Source: Stemphylium vesicarium
Lineage: Eukaryota > Ascomycota > Dothideomycetes > Pleosporales > Pleosporaceae
Reading direction: 5' to 3'
Length of the DNA: 64,000 bases
Assembly (NCBI GenBank): GCA_004380135.1
Contig: QXCR01000006.1
Coordinates: 310,001 to 374,000, forward strand
Shown: piece by piece, positions 33,621-45,577 of the stretch
Layout: each line of letters opens with the position of its first letter
Position numbering within the stretch: position 1 is the stretch's first letter
Program-made: the position numbers and the translations under genes
The notes under the pieces: model-generated
Seen by the model: the letters and a program-made list of their open reading frames with translations, nothing else
Databases searched by the model: none
What the model was told of the DNA's origin: nothing

Positions 33621-36600
33621 TGTTGTTGTGCGAGTTTCAAGTGATGTCGAGGTAGATTCTGGTGTGAGGAGTGTCGGTAGAAGACGTTTTGACTGATGGA
33701 GACGTCGTGGTGGAAAGCGTTGTGTCGAACGTGAGGGTCTTGTCTTGTGTGCGGGTGCTGTCACAAGATAAAAGCGGGTGGCAATCTGGGGTAGACACTA
33801 GTGGCCGCTAAGGGGTTGGCAGTGATGCGATGGTACCGGTGAAGATGGGTATCTGGTTGCGCGTGTGTGGTTGCCAAAAAGGCGGCGGGTCCGATGTTAT
33901 AAGTGTAGGATGCCGGTAATGTGGAGTTGGAAAGTGTAGTAATGCCGTGTGCCAAGGTGGGAAAGCTGATAGGCCAGGTATGGACGATCACTCCTTGCCT
34001 CCTTGTTTAGGGTAAGATGAGCGGGGAAAGATGGCCGCGGCGGAATTTAGAGCGGACAAGTGCGACTCGGAGGGACAGGTACGGCGAAAAGGATGGTGTT
34101 AGACACAGCCCAGCGCTCGGAACCCGGTGGAGGATGACGATAGGTCTCGGTGTCGGCGGCTTGGTGATGGTCGGCTTACTATAGCGACACAAAGCGGACG
34201 AACAAGGCAGCAAAGTGTTGAGTCAACACGGTATAGGCTGACGTAGACGTTAAAATGGTAGAATTGCTGCAGGGAGATGGTGAGGTCAGCCTTATTTAGC
34301 TGGCGCGTATGAGTGAATGGTGTGACTGCGTGGTCGACTATTGGGGAAACACAGGAAGCCCGTCCTTATTTAACACAACCACTCCGCTGGGCGGCGGAGG
34401 GGGCCCAGGTTTCGACAGGGGGGCAAGATTAGACGTCCATGGATTGTGCCCAAGCCTAGCAACGCTGGTAGTGCCAAACGGAGCCTAGGGTTGACATGCC
34501 CTTCACTCCCATGTCCGTCGCGGCGGCGGGAGGAAGCACGCGGATTCTACGCTAACGGCGCACCAAAAGTTGGTCAAGTAGATCCGTGCCGGAACACTGG
34601 ATTCTTGTGGCATCTCTGGCGGACGAACATGTCAATCATACGTACACGTCTCACCGCTCTCAGATAACGATGGGCTCCGTTCGCCGCTGAGGGTGCCCTT
34701 TAGAAGTTCATTGTCCAGCAGCATGTGCTGAACGTAGACACGCTATTGGCAGTCAAGCGCCATGTCTCAGATGAGGCGTCGTGTGCTTTTTCACGGCGCC
34801 CCTGTGCGACAACCGTAAAAGTGCACTGACACGGCTGCGCTCAGACTCTCTGGTAGTCTGGTAGTCGGTGTCACGACAGGGGGGCTGCTATTCTTCCAAA
34901 GGACAGGCCAACGGTCAAGGCGACGGATGCCTGGGATCATCATTCACGAGCCTGAGCCTGAGACGTTAGCTGCGCACATGGACCAAAGCTTGGAAGAATG
35001 CGAATCTGGTGGCCCTCGCGCTGTCGTATTCTGCGCGTGATCCCTGACGCACGCTGAAGACGATTACTTTTCCCTTACTCAATCGATAGCACCTCGAAGC
35101 AACAGTGCTGCAGCTTTCGGCGCCGGTAGCGAGCGGAACAAGTGCAAACCCAGATAGGTGCCCCGACTGAGTTTGCTGATCCACCACACGTCAGGCATAG
35201 CCTACATGCATTTCAGATGAAGTCATGCCTCGTGGCCTCGAAATCTACTCCACTTCCCGCTACCTCAACCGCCATCGTCAGAAATCATCAGACCAGTCTC
35301 AATATGATGAATATATCGCTCAGTCGATCGCTACTGTACTGCGCCCCAAACCCAAACCCCTCACTGTTCTCCCTAGCAGCAACTCGTCCTTTCCCACGTC
35401 GGCACCCAACCAGCGGCAGGCGCAAAGAAGCAAGGCACACGGCACTTATCTCGAATTCTGGCCACGGTGTGTAACACAGACGTCAACCATGACACAATAC
35501 CAGGATGCCTTCCGCAAGTGTACTGTTGTTTGACTACATGTGCGGCTACGTATGCACCTCTCCGGTAAGACATGCTGTACCACAGGCTACATTGCTGTAC
35601 CCATGCCGAAGGTGCATATTAGCAGGCCAGCCGATAGTGCGATCAATCAGATAACTTCCCGAATGCAGCAGGATAGCCGTTGCACAGACCGCCAATCCAT
35701 TTCAGCCCTGTGGATGATCCACGCCCCCTTTATCTACCCTCCCGCCCACAGACCAACAGAAAAATTACAGTGTGCGAATTACTTCAGGCACACGAGTAGG
35801 CGAAATGCGCAACGCCGCCCAAGGAGGGCATCCTAGATTCCTACACAGATTGCAAGTGTGTCGGACCCATGACAGGAAAGACCCTAATCGGCCCTCATGC
35901 ACAGCCTCAACGCCCTTTATGCACCAGCTCGCCTCGCAACGCTCGCGATTCGCTCCGCTCCTCTCACGCGTCTCTCACGCTCCTTGGCGCTAGTCTACCA
36001 TCTTGGCCCCGCCTTGGCAGACGCTCCATGATAGCCGGCGCAACGACCCCGCTTTGCGATCAACACCAACACCAGGCAATCATCACGCAGTATCATACTC
36101 GATCCCGCAAGCGCCCACAAGGACTGGTAAACCCATAGGTGCACTAGACGATACTTTTCAGCCAAGTGTTCTCCTCACCCGCGCGAGACGTTTCTTGACC
36201 TATCGACTTTTCGCGGGCAGCGACTGCCCAGACTCTCGTGCAACTCTTCCAAGGCCCGGCAAGACAGCCACGGTTCCAAATCTGTGGTAACAACACGTTC
36301 CAAGCTTCAGCTATCATTCCACGCTGCCGGTGATTCTGTGCTAGCGTTCCCAGAACACATAGCACTGGAGCCAGCAAAGCTACGTCTGCCACGCGACGGT
36401 CATAGTGTGACTTTTAACTCAGGCAGCGATCGAGTCTGACGCAGAGCACTCTATCATGGTGAAACTGACATGTGATGGTCTCGAGGCGTCGTTATGCACG
36501 TCAAGTATGATTAAGAATGCCACCGTCTGATCTGAGAGAAGCTTGGCGCATCCTGCCTCTAGGATTATGTAAGAATGTGAAATGATGTGACCAGGGACGC

Positions 36601-37337
36601 TTATGAACCATCAAGTGAGTCTCCGGAATTGGAATCTTTGTCGGACCCCGAGGACTAGTTCGCGCGGATCGTTAGGAGTTGACCGCCAGCACTGCCACCA
36701 TCTAGATACCAAATATGAGGCTAGAGGTAAATTCCCGCACAACAGATAGTTGTTCATACCCACGATCTACAAGAGAGGGATTTATCGCATTGGAGGATGT
36801 TCTTGGGGCTATAATATATGCCTCACTAGGTACTGTCCGACGATGCTATGGGTGCTCTGCTCATGAACTACACCCCACCTTCTCATAACTAATGCCATGG
36901 ATGTAGACCGGAGCAGGATATGCCCGTGTCCGGTCCGGTTTCCAGGATATCACATGCTCCGGCTCCGACTTTCGAGTAGTAATCTACGCCTTGGCCATGG
37001 ACCGTTTTCCATTCTCCACCAAACCGCCTGTACACAGCCTACTTCAACCCCGCTTTCCGATCTCCTGCTAGTTCGGAAGTCAGGGAAGTCGCGGAAGCTG
37101 CCATCTCTGAGCCACCTTACCAGATGCGCAACGGTAAACCGGATATGACGTCAAGCGATGCTGAGTGGAACTACGAGATGTTTTGAATGAAGCTCGATGA
37201 AGACGAAGATTGATACGAGCAGGTCATGCCCACATGTATCATGGATAAGAGAATACAAATGTTCATTCTGAATGTACTGACACGGCAGTCACCACGTCTC
37301 ACAGGATGAGCATAGCAGCCACCATCGTAGCCACCGT
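33621..37337. other. Gene-poor stretch
   Basis: This 3.7-kb region has only short, overlapping open frames without domain signals or credible splicing on either strand. The first ~600 nt is the upstream region of the Cys-rich gene. Nothing else is supported. Confidence 0.5.
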
Positions 37338-38529
37338 CTACGTCCACGTCAACGCCAACCTTCCCTCCAGTCCGAAAACTTCTCCAACACCTGATTCATC
37401 ATCCTCATCGTCATCGCCCCCATCATCGTTCTGATCATTCTCCACACCGAACGCGTCATCCAACACCTCCTTCGCACTCCTCGGCGTCCGACTGCCCTCC
37501 CGGACCTCCCCAGGCCTCAAACACACAGCCTTGACATGTATGCTCCATGCGCTCCAGCCATAGTTGTGGTCGTACTGCAACCAAGAGAAAGATGTCATGA
37601 TATCCACAACTGGGAAATTCATGGCGACATCGTAGTCCCAGGTATCCTGGAGTCTAGTACCGTAGGTGTTGTTCAGATCGATACCTTCGCAGGTCGGTCC
37701 CGCAGCGTCTCCAAAACGCGAACTGTCGTCGTAAGTGTCTGTCCATGAGCAGACTCGCTCCGCAAAGGTACCATTCATCTGAGGTCCCGCTGTGACGTGG
37801 CATTTTTGTCAGCAGTTGTCTCTTTACACTCGTGTCTCTTCCTTGCGTTCCCAGGGTATAGAAGGGGAGAAGCAAGAAGAAAAGGATGGACAAGGTAAAA
37901 TACGTACGCCAATCACGCGGCCGAACCCTCAAAACGCCCTCGTATTCTTCCGGAATGTCATGTGGAATGCTACATTGATTTCCCTCCGTTGTGGATAACC
38001 TCGAATTCGATGCATACGTATGCTCCAGCGCTGTCACACACTCCTCGCCCAGCATGGCCTTGCAATCTCCATTGTCGTCATCCGCTCGCTCCAACGCCTC
38101 TCGGGATAAAGCCACTTGCCCCGTCGTTGAATTCTTCCATGGGACGTAGTTGTGGCAGTAACCCAGGATGCTGTCTAAACGCTCCATATAGCTGTCTCCC
38201 GGGTCTATCCACACGACAGGTTCTGTTTCGTTCTCGGGGCAGCTGTTGAATTGAGTTTGCTGGCAGTAGGCAGGTTGGACCCAATTGGTGATGGTCCACG
38301 TGTGGCGTGTATCCTCATAAACTGCGATCTCGGGTTCGCTGCCGAGAAATCTCACGTTAACCGCTGTCATATTGACAGTGTTTGTGGTGTTGATAGCTAG
38401 GTATTGAGATATATCAGAGCATGTTACGTTGCTTAGGCCGGGATCGAAATTTTGGGCATCGCCGCTGTTGGTGCTCGATAGTGCGAAAGCCGCGATGGCC
38501 GTTCTGAAAGGGTGTCTTGGGGTCAACAT
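37338..38529 (-). CDS. Secreted (possibly GPI-anchored) hypothetical protein
   Basis: Exons 38529-37908 and 37789-37338 give 357 aa; the 118-nt intron is longer than local norms. The N-terminus (MLTPRHPFRTAIAAFALSS) is signal-peptide-like. The body has several Cys (VTCSDI, PAYCQQ, FNSCPENE, LGYCHN, GDCKAM, GEECVT, NQCSIP, ERVCSW, PTCEGI, AVCLRP) and N-glycosylation sequons, consistent with an extracellular disulfide-bonded protein. The C-terminal region is very acidic (DDGGDDDEDDESG) and ends FGLEGRLALTWT before TAG. In the same frame after the TAG, twelve hydrophobic codons read TVATMVAAMLIL before a TGA, so the full tail would look like a GPI-attachment signal. No family is recognised. Confidence 0.65.
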
Positions 38530-39205
38530 GGTTGATCGTATATTGGCTTGAAATAGCAAGACTGGACCTCTGAAGTTCTTTATACCCTCGCACCGAGCAT
38601 GCCACACACAGACTTCTAGGCGTTACATGACATCTTACCGTAGATTCGAGCATCTCAGGCCTCTAGTGAGGCGTATTCTTGCTATTCTGAAGTTACCTGC
38701 ATCATCTGTTCGGCTTGCCACGATCAATATTGCCGCTAATGATCGCGGAGACGGCTAGCGGCACGCTCCCATATGAGAACTGCGCACTCAAATTACTCTC
38801 GTCCAAAGAGGCGCATTGCACGCGACAGAGACACAATGATCGATGAGGTTGCTTCCACCACTCATGAAAACGCGGGTTACCGGGTCTCGGCTAAGACGGG
38901 ACACTCGGAGACCACACGACTTGGCGGAGCTTGCATTGTTGTAAACTTGAGCTTTGCATCGACAGTGACATCATCAGGTCGTGTAGTGCGCTGCTCACTG
39001 GAGAGGTCCTGCGTGGTCCTTGTTGGGCTTTGTAGACAGATGAAGTCATGATAGTACGCCAACTGTGGGATGGATGGATGCTGATCGAGAAGGGGGAACA
39101 CCATGTGAAAAAAACCAGACTGTACCGGAATCGGAACGAATCTGTTTTACTAGAACGTGGTCTTTAAATTGAACGAGTATTTACACTTCAGGCCTACCTC
39201 TGGAG
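38530..39205. other. Intergenic, upstream of secreted protein gene and 3' flank of HOM6
   Basis: This is a 676-nt spacer between two minus-strand genes. Short open frames are present but none is supported. Confidence 0.5.
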
Positions 39206-40369
39206 TTAGTGTAGCAGCCTCAGAACCTTGACCAGGTCCGCTGTAACACCCATAGCCGTAACATCACCACCAGCGCCGGCACCTTGGATGATGAGTGGGT
39301 TGTCGCCGTATCGCCTAGTGTAGAAAGCGATGATGTTATCGCTCCCCTTCAATGCTGCGATTGGGTGGCTCTTATCAAACTTCTCGAGACCGACCTTGAC
39401 GTTGTTGCCCGGTACGTCGACACTTCCGACGAAGCGAATGACCTTGCCCTCCTTCTCTGCTTCCGACTTCAACTTGTCCATCTGGTCATCATATTGTGGC
39501 AGCTTTTCCAGGAACTCGTCACCGGAAGAGCAAGACTCGAGCTCCTTGGGGATGAGCGATTGGACGGGGAAGGAGGTTGGAGATTCGACCTTGAGTCCAG
39601 CAAGGCGGGCGAGAATGGTGAGCTTACGGGCGACATCAAGACCGTTAAGGTCATCCCGCGCGTCTGGTTCTGTGTATCCCTTCTCCTTCGCAGATGTGAC
39701 TTCTGCGGAGAACTTGCCGCCTCCGCCACCTAACGGCTGGAAGGAGTTGAACAAGAAGCTCATTGTTCCGCTGAAGACGCCCTCAATCTTTGTGACTTCG
39801 TCGCCAGTCTCAACCAGATCCTTGAGTGTGGAGATGACTGGCAGTCCCGCGCCAACCGATGACTCGTGGAAGATGTAGCCTCCAGCGCCGTTTCCGTTGC
39901 TTGCCGCATCGAAGATCTGGGTCCAGAGTGCATAGCTTCCGGAGAAGGCCTTCTTGTTTGGTGTCACAATACTAATTCCCTTCTTCAAGAAGCCAGGGTA
40001 ACTATCCGCGACATCCTGGTTGCTGGTGTTGTCAACCAAGACAACCTTGCCAGGCGCCTTCTGTAGGTACTCGCATAGTTGCGGGAGTGGAAGGGTAGGG
40101 TTGGAGGTGTTCTGAAGTTCCGACTCCCAGTTCGAGAGAGACTTGTAGTCAGCGTGGTAGACGGCCTTTTTGGATGTGCTGAGCCAGATCAGGGAGAGGT
40201 AGTAAGGCGACGAGGGCGATTGGGAGAGGCGCTTGGAGAGGGTAGAGAGTTGGGCGAGGAAGGCTTTGCCTACACCACCGGCACCTGAAGGGGTCAGCTA
40301 TACAGGTCCAGTTACAGTGGTACAATACTCACCGACAACGGCGATGAAGACTTGACGGGGAAGAGGCAT
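39206..40369 (-). CDS. HOM6: Homoserine dehydrogenase
   Basis: This enzyme catalyses NAD(P)H-dependent reduction of aspartate semialdehyde to homoserine, the branch step to threonine and methionine. Exons 40369-40333 and 40284-39206 with a 48-nt intron give 371 aa (yeast Hom6 is 359). The nucleotide-binding start FIAVVGAGGVGKAFLAQL is split by the intron after the first Gly codon base. The catalytic domain shows LVDNTSNQDVA, GISIVTPNKKAFS (active-site Lys), YIFHESSVGAGLPVISTLKD, GVFSGTMSFLFN, and the EPDARDDLNGLDVARKLTIL signature with catalytic Asp. It ends GAGAGGDVTAMGVTADLVKV. Divergent neighbour: the CCDC174-like gene. Confidence 0.97.
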
Positions 40370-40671
40370 TGTGTGTGTATATCTGCAATGTCAATTGATC
40401 CTGTGACTTGATATAAGACGCAACCAGCGTATATAAACTTTCGCAAAGCGGACGGAAGGAAAGTGAGTCTTCAACAGGGAAACAAAGTTCAATGGCTGCG
40501 GAACCGCCGATTTACTCCCTAGACGTGGGGTTACGCAAAACAATTGGTGGGGTAGCTGTGTGACGCAACCAGCCCAGAGCTCCGACGCCGACATCGCCTC
40601 AGCCCTAGCGCCGCCGCGCGCGCGCTCCACTACGCGACGGCGACGACTGCCTTTCACCACCAACACCGAAC
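40370..40671. promoter_or_regulatory. Divergent promoter HOM6 / CCDC174-like, with TATA and Gcn4-like site
   Basis: There are 302 nt between start codons. On the HOM6 side a TATATA stretch lies near 40432-40437. TGAGTC at 40464-40469 is one base short of the Gcn4/CPC1 palindrome TGASTCA, about 95 nt upstream of the HOM6 start. Amino-acid biosynthesis genes are usual Gcn4/CpcA targets; use of this site is inferred. Confidence 0.45.
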
Positions 40672-41748
40672 ATGTCATCCAAAGATGCCCATCTATACGG
40701 CGCACGACCAAAGGGACGCGCAAAGGCAAAAGAGATCTCCAGCTCGAGTAGCCTCGCCTTTTCATCCACTCTCTCCAACCTCATCAAGAACTCTTCCGCC
40801 GAATCCAGCAAGCCCAGTGCAGGCCGCGCGCGACCGCAGAAGGAAGATATATTCAAAACGCACAACAAGAACGTCAAGAAGCGCGCAATCAAGGATCTAG
40901 AAGACACGGATTTCACACAAAAGCACCGCGGGCGAACGGCCGAAGAAAAAGGCGAGGATGAAGTCGCATGGAAGCGCACCAAGCGGCGCATGGAGGAGAA
41001 AGCCCGCCTGTATGACGCCCTGAAGCGTGGCGACGTGGAGGATATCGACGATAAATACGGCGTCGACTTTGACCGCAAATGGGCAGAGAAGCGGGAGAAG
41101 GGCGAGGCGGAGTCGGCTGAATCTTCAGAATCCGAAGCCTCAGAGGAAGAAGAATTGGTCGAATACACGGACGAGTTTGGCCGCACACGGAAAGGCACTC
41201 GCGCTGAAGCTGCCCGCGAAGAACGTCGAAAACGCACCCTGGCTGCCGACGAGCCCGACCGCTTCACGGCGCGCCCTAGCATGCCCACAAACATCATCTA
41301 CGGCGATGCAGTACAAACACAAGCCTTCAACCCCGACGAGACCATCGCCCAGCAAATTGCCGACCTGGCCGCTAAGCGCGACAAGGAGCTCACCCCGCCT
41401 CCCGAATCGCATTTCGATGGCAGGGCAGAGGTGCGACAGCGTGGAACTGGTTTCTTCAACTTCTCCAAGGACGAAGAAGAGCGGAGGGAGGAGATGAATC
41501 GGATTGAGAAGGAGCGAGAGGAGACTGAGCGTGTACGGAAGGAAAGAAAGGAGCAGATTGAGAAGAGGAAGGAGATGATCCAGGAGAAGAAGAGGGCTAT
41601 ACAAGAGAAGCGAAGTAAAGGGCAGGCAGAAAAGTTCTTGGATGAGTTGGGTGCAGAGCTCTTCAAAGATGGCGGCAGTAGTGCGGAGGACAGGAAGGAG
41701 GATGGTGATAAGACTGAGAGTGGCGAGAAGGAGGAGGCAGCTGCATGA
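40672..41748 (+). CDS. CCDC174-like nuclear coiled-coil protein (DUF4078)
   Basis: This is a single-exon protein of 358 aa. It is a Lys/Glu-rich, mostly helical protein. An N-terminal SSKDAHLYGARPKGRAKAK is followed by the characteristic central motif ELVEYTDEFGRTRKGTRAEA (about 160-180), which marks the CCDC174 family. A downstream segment GTGFFNFSKDEEERREEM follows, then a highly charged coiled coil and an acidic C-terminus. CCDC174 homologues are nuclear and associate with spliceosome and exon-junction factors; the exact role in fungi is not established. The start ATG has C at -1 and A at -3 (GAACATG). Assignment rests on the DEFGR motif and the architecture. Confidence 0.85.
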   Translation: MSSKDAHLYGARPKGRAKAKEISSSSSLAFSSTLSNLIKNSSAESSKPSAGRARPQKEDIFKTHNKNVKKRAIKDLEDTDFTQKHRGRTAEEKGEDEVAWKRTKRRMEEKARLYDALKRGDVEDIDDKYGVDFDRKWAEKREKGEAESAESSESEASEEEELVEYTDEFGRTRKGTRAEAAREERRKRTLAADEPDRFTARPSMPTNIIYGDAVQTQAFNPDETIAQQIADLAAKRDKELTPPPESHFDGRAEVRQRGTGFFNFSKDEEERREEMNRIEKEREETERVRKERKEQIEKRKEMIQEKKRAIQEKRSKGQAEKFLDELGAELFKDGGSSAEDRKEDGDKTESGEKEEAAA

Positions 41749-43377
41749 GTCGTATTCCGTCATGTTCTGCATTATGATACCCAAAACATTGATTCATCAT
41801 CTAAAGCTCGTCAAACCGTTGGAGCTTTTTCAAGGTCGACAGACTATCTTTTGCGTGCTAGTAGCGCCGCCATTTATAAAGACTCTATCTTGCCATTCTC
41901 CTCTCTTCTCCTTCACAAACCATATCTACCTCCAGCCTCGAAAGCGAAATACCAAAATATCATGTCATGGCCTTTGCGCCCATTTCCACTCATTACGTCG
42001 AAAACGCCTGAAGGCTAATCCATGTTTCCCCCACCTTGGACTACCTCACAGTTTCCGAAATTCCCACGGTAATCAACCTTATTTTCTCAAAAATCTCTCA
42101 GAATGCTTGACATGTGCGAGCAAGTCTCTGTGATCGACACAGCTACAACACTATTGAGAGGGACCTCTAAACTCGATATCGAAGTCCTCATGCCGCCCTC
42201 GTCCCCGCCGAAGATCTAAACCAAACGCACTTTGCGGCCTAGCATGCATCGCTACCCATCTTTTACTTGCATATAAAAGCTCTTACCCTACTCATCCGCC
42301 TTTCTGCTCCGACCTCATTTCTCGTTTCCAACAAAAAAGACACAATCCATGAGCTGATGTGAAGCTTTTGTCTGTTCCATAAATCCACGTGAGCTTTCGC
42401 CACCAAGGGGGTACCTCTATCCCTCTTTCACCACCAAGGCTTCGCTTCACTACTAAAAGAAATGAGCAATGGCGCCCGATATCTGTTTCTAGACTCCTCT
42501 CTGTATGAAAAAAATCAAATTGCCCACGGTTTATGTTCCTAAATACTTCCATCACTCTTACACTCTATGTTCTCAATTCAAATCATATGTGGGAATCTTG
42601 AGATCACCCTAGAATATATCATCGACTTGTACATAGGCGGTGCTTTATTTTCCAGAAGCAATGCAATAGAGAACACCAAACCCGCTGCCAGCTTTTAAGC
42701 TTTTGAGGCTAAACATCAACACCGCCATTAAGTGCCATGTGACGGTAGCACTAAAACCCAAAATCAAGGATGGATTAATGCACGCTTTCTGTCCTTGTTG
42801 TCAGTAAAGTCTTCTTATTTCTGCATTTTTCCTCTCCCAGTAGTACTATCAGCAAAATTACAAGATACCGAAAATTCAACCTGAACAGGCATACGTGTAG
42901 AGCGATTTGCGTTCTATGCGATATCCCCTTTAATGTTGCCGAAAAAAAGGGATCGATCAGACCGTTTCTCGATTGGGCAAAATCTCTCTTGAGAAGAATC
43001 ATGTGGCTTTATAACAATTGTTGCATAGCGCCATGCGGCGGCGGACCGTGCGTTGAGCACATATAAAGCCTCCAATGCATTGGCACCTCGCAGAATATCT
43101 CCCCGCAAAAGCAGGCAATTTTTTAATCTAGAGATGGAAGAAGTCTAGACTTATGTGGGGTTCTCGTGCGTCGTCCAAATAAAAGTTTAGTGAAAGCACC
43201 CATGTCTTCAGGCGCCAGGTTGCCCAAACTGCACGGTGAACAACTTCATGACCTCGTTTGCGCATGAACCGCTCAAAATTGGCCTCGGGCGACCATCTTA
43301 CATGTTATATTTTACTGCAGCCTGATAACATAGAAACGATGGGCCAACATGTACGAAAGTAGCAAATGGCTGTGCAT
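41749..43377. other. Convergent intergenic
   Basis: This is a 1.6-kb AT-richer stretch between the 3' ends of the CCDC174-like gene and the Zn2Cys6 factor. Short unspliced open frames only; I see no gene in it. Confidence 0.5.
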
Positions 43378-45577
43378 TCAAAGTTCGAGCCACTCATCCC
43401 ACGATTGATCCATGTCGAAAAACTCGCTGAAAGCTACGTCGTCAAAATTGACTTGCTGTTCAAGTGGTGGAGATACCTGTGCTGAGGTTGAAACAAAGTC
43501 AGGTATTGATTTAGGTCGGACGGCTGCTGCTACGGTGGTTGATGCGGATACAACCGACGAAGATGCGCTTTTTGGCGCTGCGGCAGGGTACCCCAAGGAT
43601 ACCACCCATTGATTCTCGGGTTGTATGGTGCTCTCAACTTTCGCCAGTATCATATTGATGGCTTTTACCGCTGTCTGTGCTTCATTCGATAGCCCTTGTT
43701 GCTGCTCCCACATATTTCGCGAATTCTTCAGTGCATCAATTGTCTTCCGCATCATCTCATGATCAGCTGGCGTACTTTGTCCTGATAGTCGTTTCTTTAC
43801 ATCGTCATCCATGTTGAAGCACAAGACTGTTGTAGCCAATAGGAACTCGCTTTGGATCAGTGACAAGATCTTCCACCGATCAGCATGCAGCATTCGTCCC
43901 GGCTGACACTGCTCGAAAAGGTCGTTTTGAAGCCGCATCACTGCCATAGCTGCGTCGATACATATGGTGTATGAATAACTGTATTTGCTGTTGGTCTTTG
44001 CTAATATCATGAACTTCCGGTGGAGGGTAATTTGCGCATGGTGATAGCTCATTGCTATGTAGAGACGTCGCGTAGTGAGTTCCATACCATCTAGTGTCGA
44101 TAGCTGCATGGCTTTCATCTCCAGAATTGCAGGCTTTTGGGTGTAGGACTTTCTGAGAAGGGTATCCAAGCGGATGGCTTCGTCGTGGTCTCGTTGCTTT
44201 GATGAGGTTGTGAAGTCGCATATCATGCCATAGACAGATACCACTCGGCTTTTGTAGACCAAAAATTGTGAAAGCGTGTGATCGTTATAGGGTCTAGCAG
44301 ATGGTAAGATGGCACTGGTGTCGTCAAAATCTTCGTCACGTAGATTCAGCGGTTCGGCCGTGTCGCACTGAGCTTCTTTGATGATCCGCGGTAAGCCGAC
44401 TAGAGAGGCCGATGCAATGTCAAATTGCGTCAGTATGTACCATGTGCGATGTCGCATCTCCGCTTCATAAGCACTCAGATCTGAGAAATGTGATCCATCG
44501 CGATGGTATCCCATTTTCAGTGCTACGCGCACAATTACACCTGTCAACTGCCAGCATCCTTGTTGCGTATCTTTGGCTTGGAGGTATTCAGCCTGGAGGA
44601 AAACGAGCAAAGCTTCGATGGTATGGGGTGAACCTTTCATGTAATTTCCCAGTCGGAGGCATTGTATCATCCTCTCTCGGGAGGTCAGGATGATGTCTTG
44701 GTAAATGCCGATGGTCTCTTCGTCTAGCGTCTCCAGAGCTCCATTGATGAAGAGCGTACAGTAGGCTACAATGTAGAGCATACCAAATAGTATGGTCAGC
44801 CACATGGTTGAGGTGGCGAGAGGCTCTGCCCAGAAAATCTCATACTGCTTGAGGAAAACTCCACGATGTACGATCAGAGCCGCGGGCATATCAGCCCATT
44901 TGAAGTACTTCGCAATGATACTGTCAACGACAATTCGAGGTGGAATAGATGCTATGATATCAAGTTTGGTGGCTGGGTATACTTGGAGAAGGAACAAGTC
45001 CATCCCGGGCTGCCGTGTCTCGTCCTGCGGAACAGTGACTGTGTCTTGCACCATGTCTTTCAGATCACCGATTTCATCGAGTATAGCCATCTAGTGGTCG
45101 TTTTCGAAATATGAAGACTCCTGGTCTTTCAAATCCATATGACCAAAATCATTTAGAATGGGTTCTTCAGCACTAACAGCGGTAGATGTAGAAACTCCGG
45201 CGCCTTCATGTAACGGAGTCGAGGGCCTCTTTGGCTGTTTGTCCAGCAGTGATCGAACGAGTGATTCCAACTGATCTATGCGTCTCTGAAGAGCTATTCT
45301 GGTGGCTGGATTCATTGGCCTATCCTTCAGGGAAGAACGCGAAGGTTGAGACGAAGGGAAGCTGCATGCCGCCGCCTGCCCCAGGCGAATGCAGCTTCCG
45401 CACGGCTTGCCACGATCGCAACGTAGTCTGGAAAAGGTCAGCTTGAACCAGAAAAGGATAGGACGCTCGATGATGTTCTTACTTCCTCTTTCTGCAGAAG
45501 TCGCAAGACAGCTGAGCCTTTTCTCGGCCGTTCATCCGTGCCAGCGAACGAGCCGAGGAAACGCAGGAGTCTGCCAT
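43378..45577 (-). pseudogene. Zn2Cys6 transcription factor gene interrupted by an in-frame TAG
   Basis: Exons 45577-45483 and 45427-43378 (55-nt intron) keep one frame for 715 codons. Codon 144 (45093-45091) is TAG. The N-terminus has a perfect binuclear zinc cluster, C-x2-C-x6-C-x5-C-x2-C-x8-C (CDFCRKRKLRCDRGKPC and onward), split by the intron after Lys. A linker and dimerisation helix follow (ALQRRIDQLESLVRSLL). The segment SYFENDH-TAG-MAILDEIGDLK matches the family pattern H-W-x-AIL-x-x-I, so the stop replaces Trp. The remaining 570 codons are an intact fungal-specific regulatory domain (YIVAYCTLFINGALETLD, ALKMGYHRDGSHF, EAEMRHRTWYIL). As read, only a 143-aa zinc-cluster fragment, or a factor without the DNA-binding domain started at the ATG after the stop, could be made. 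An 87-nt in-frame intron (45177-45091) would remove the stop but has poor acceptor context. Confidence 0.8.

Noticed and set aside
40605..41297. 230-codon and other long frames antisense to the CCDC174-like gene
   Set aside because: Ser/Arg/Phe-rich mirror of a Lys/Glu-rich coding region.
45091..45177. 87-nt in-frame intron that would remove the TAG in the Zn2Cys6 factor
   Set aside because: The donor GTTAGT is acceptable, but the acceptor CCACTAG lacks a pyrimidine tract and a close branch site, and splicing would delete the family-like SYFENDH segment. Kept only as an alternative explanation.
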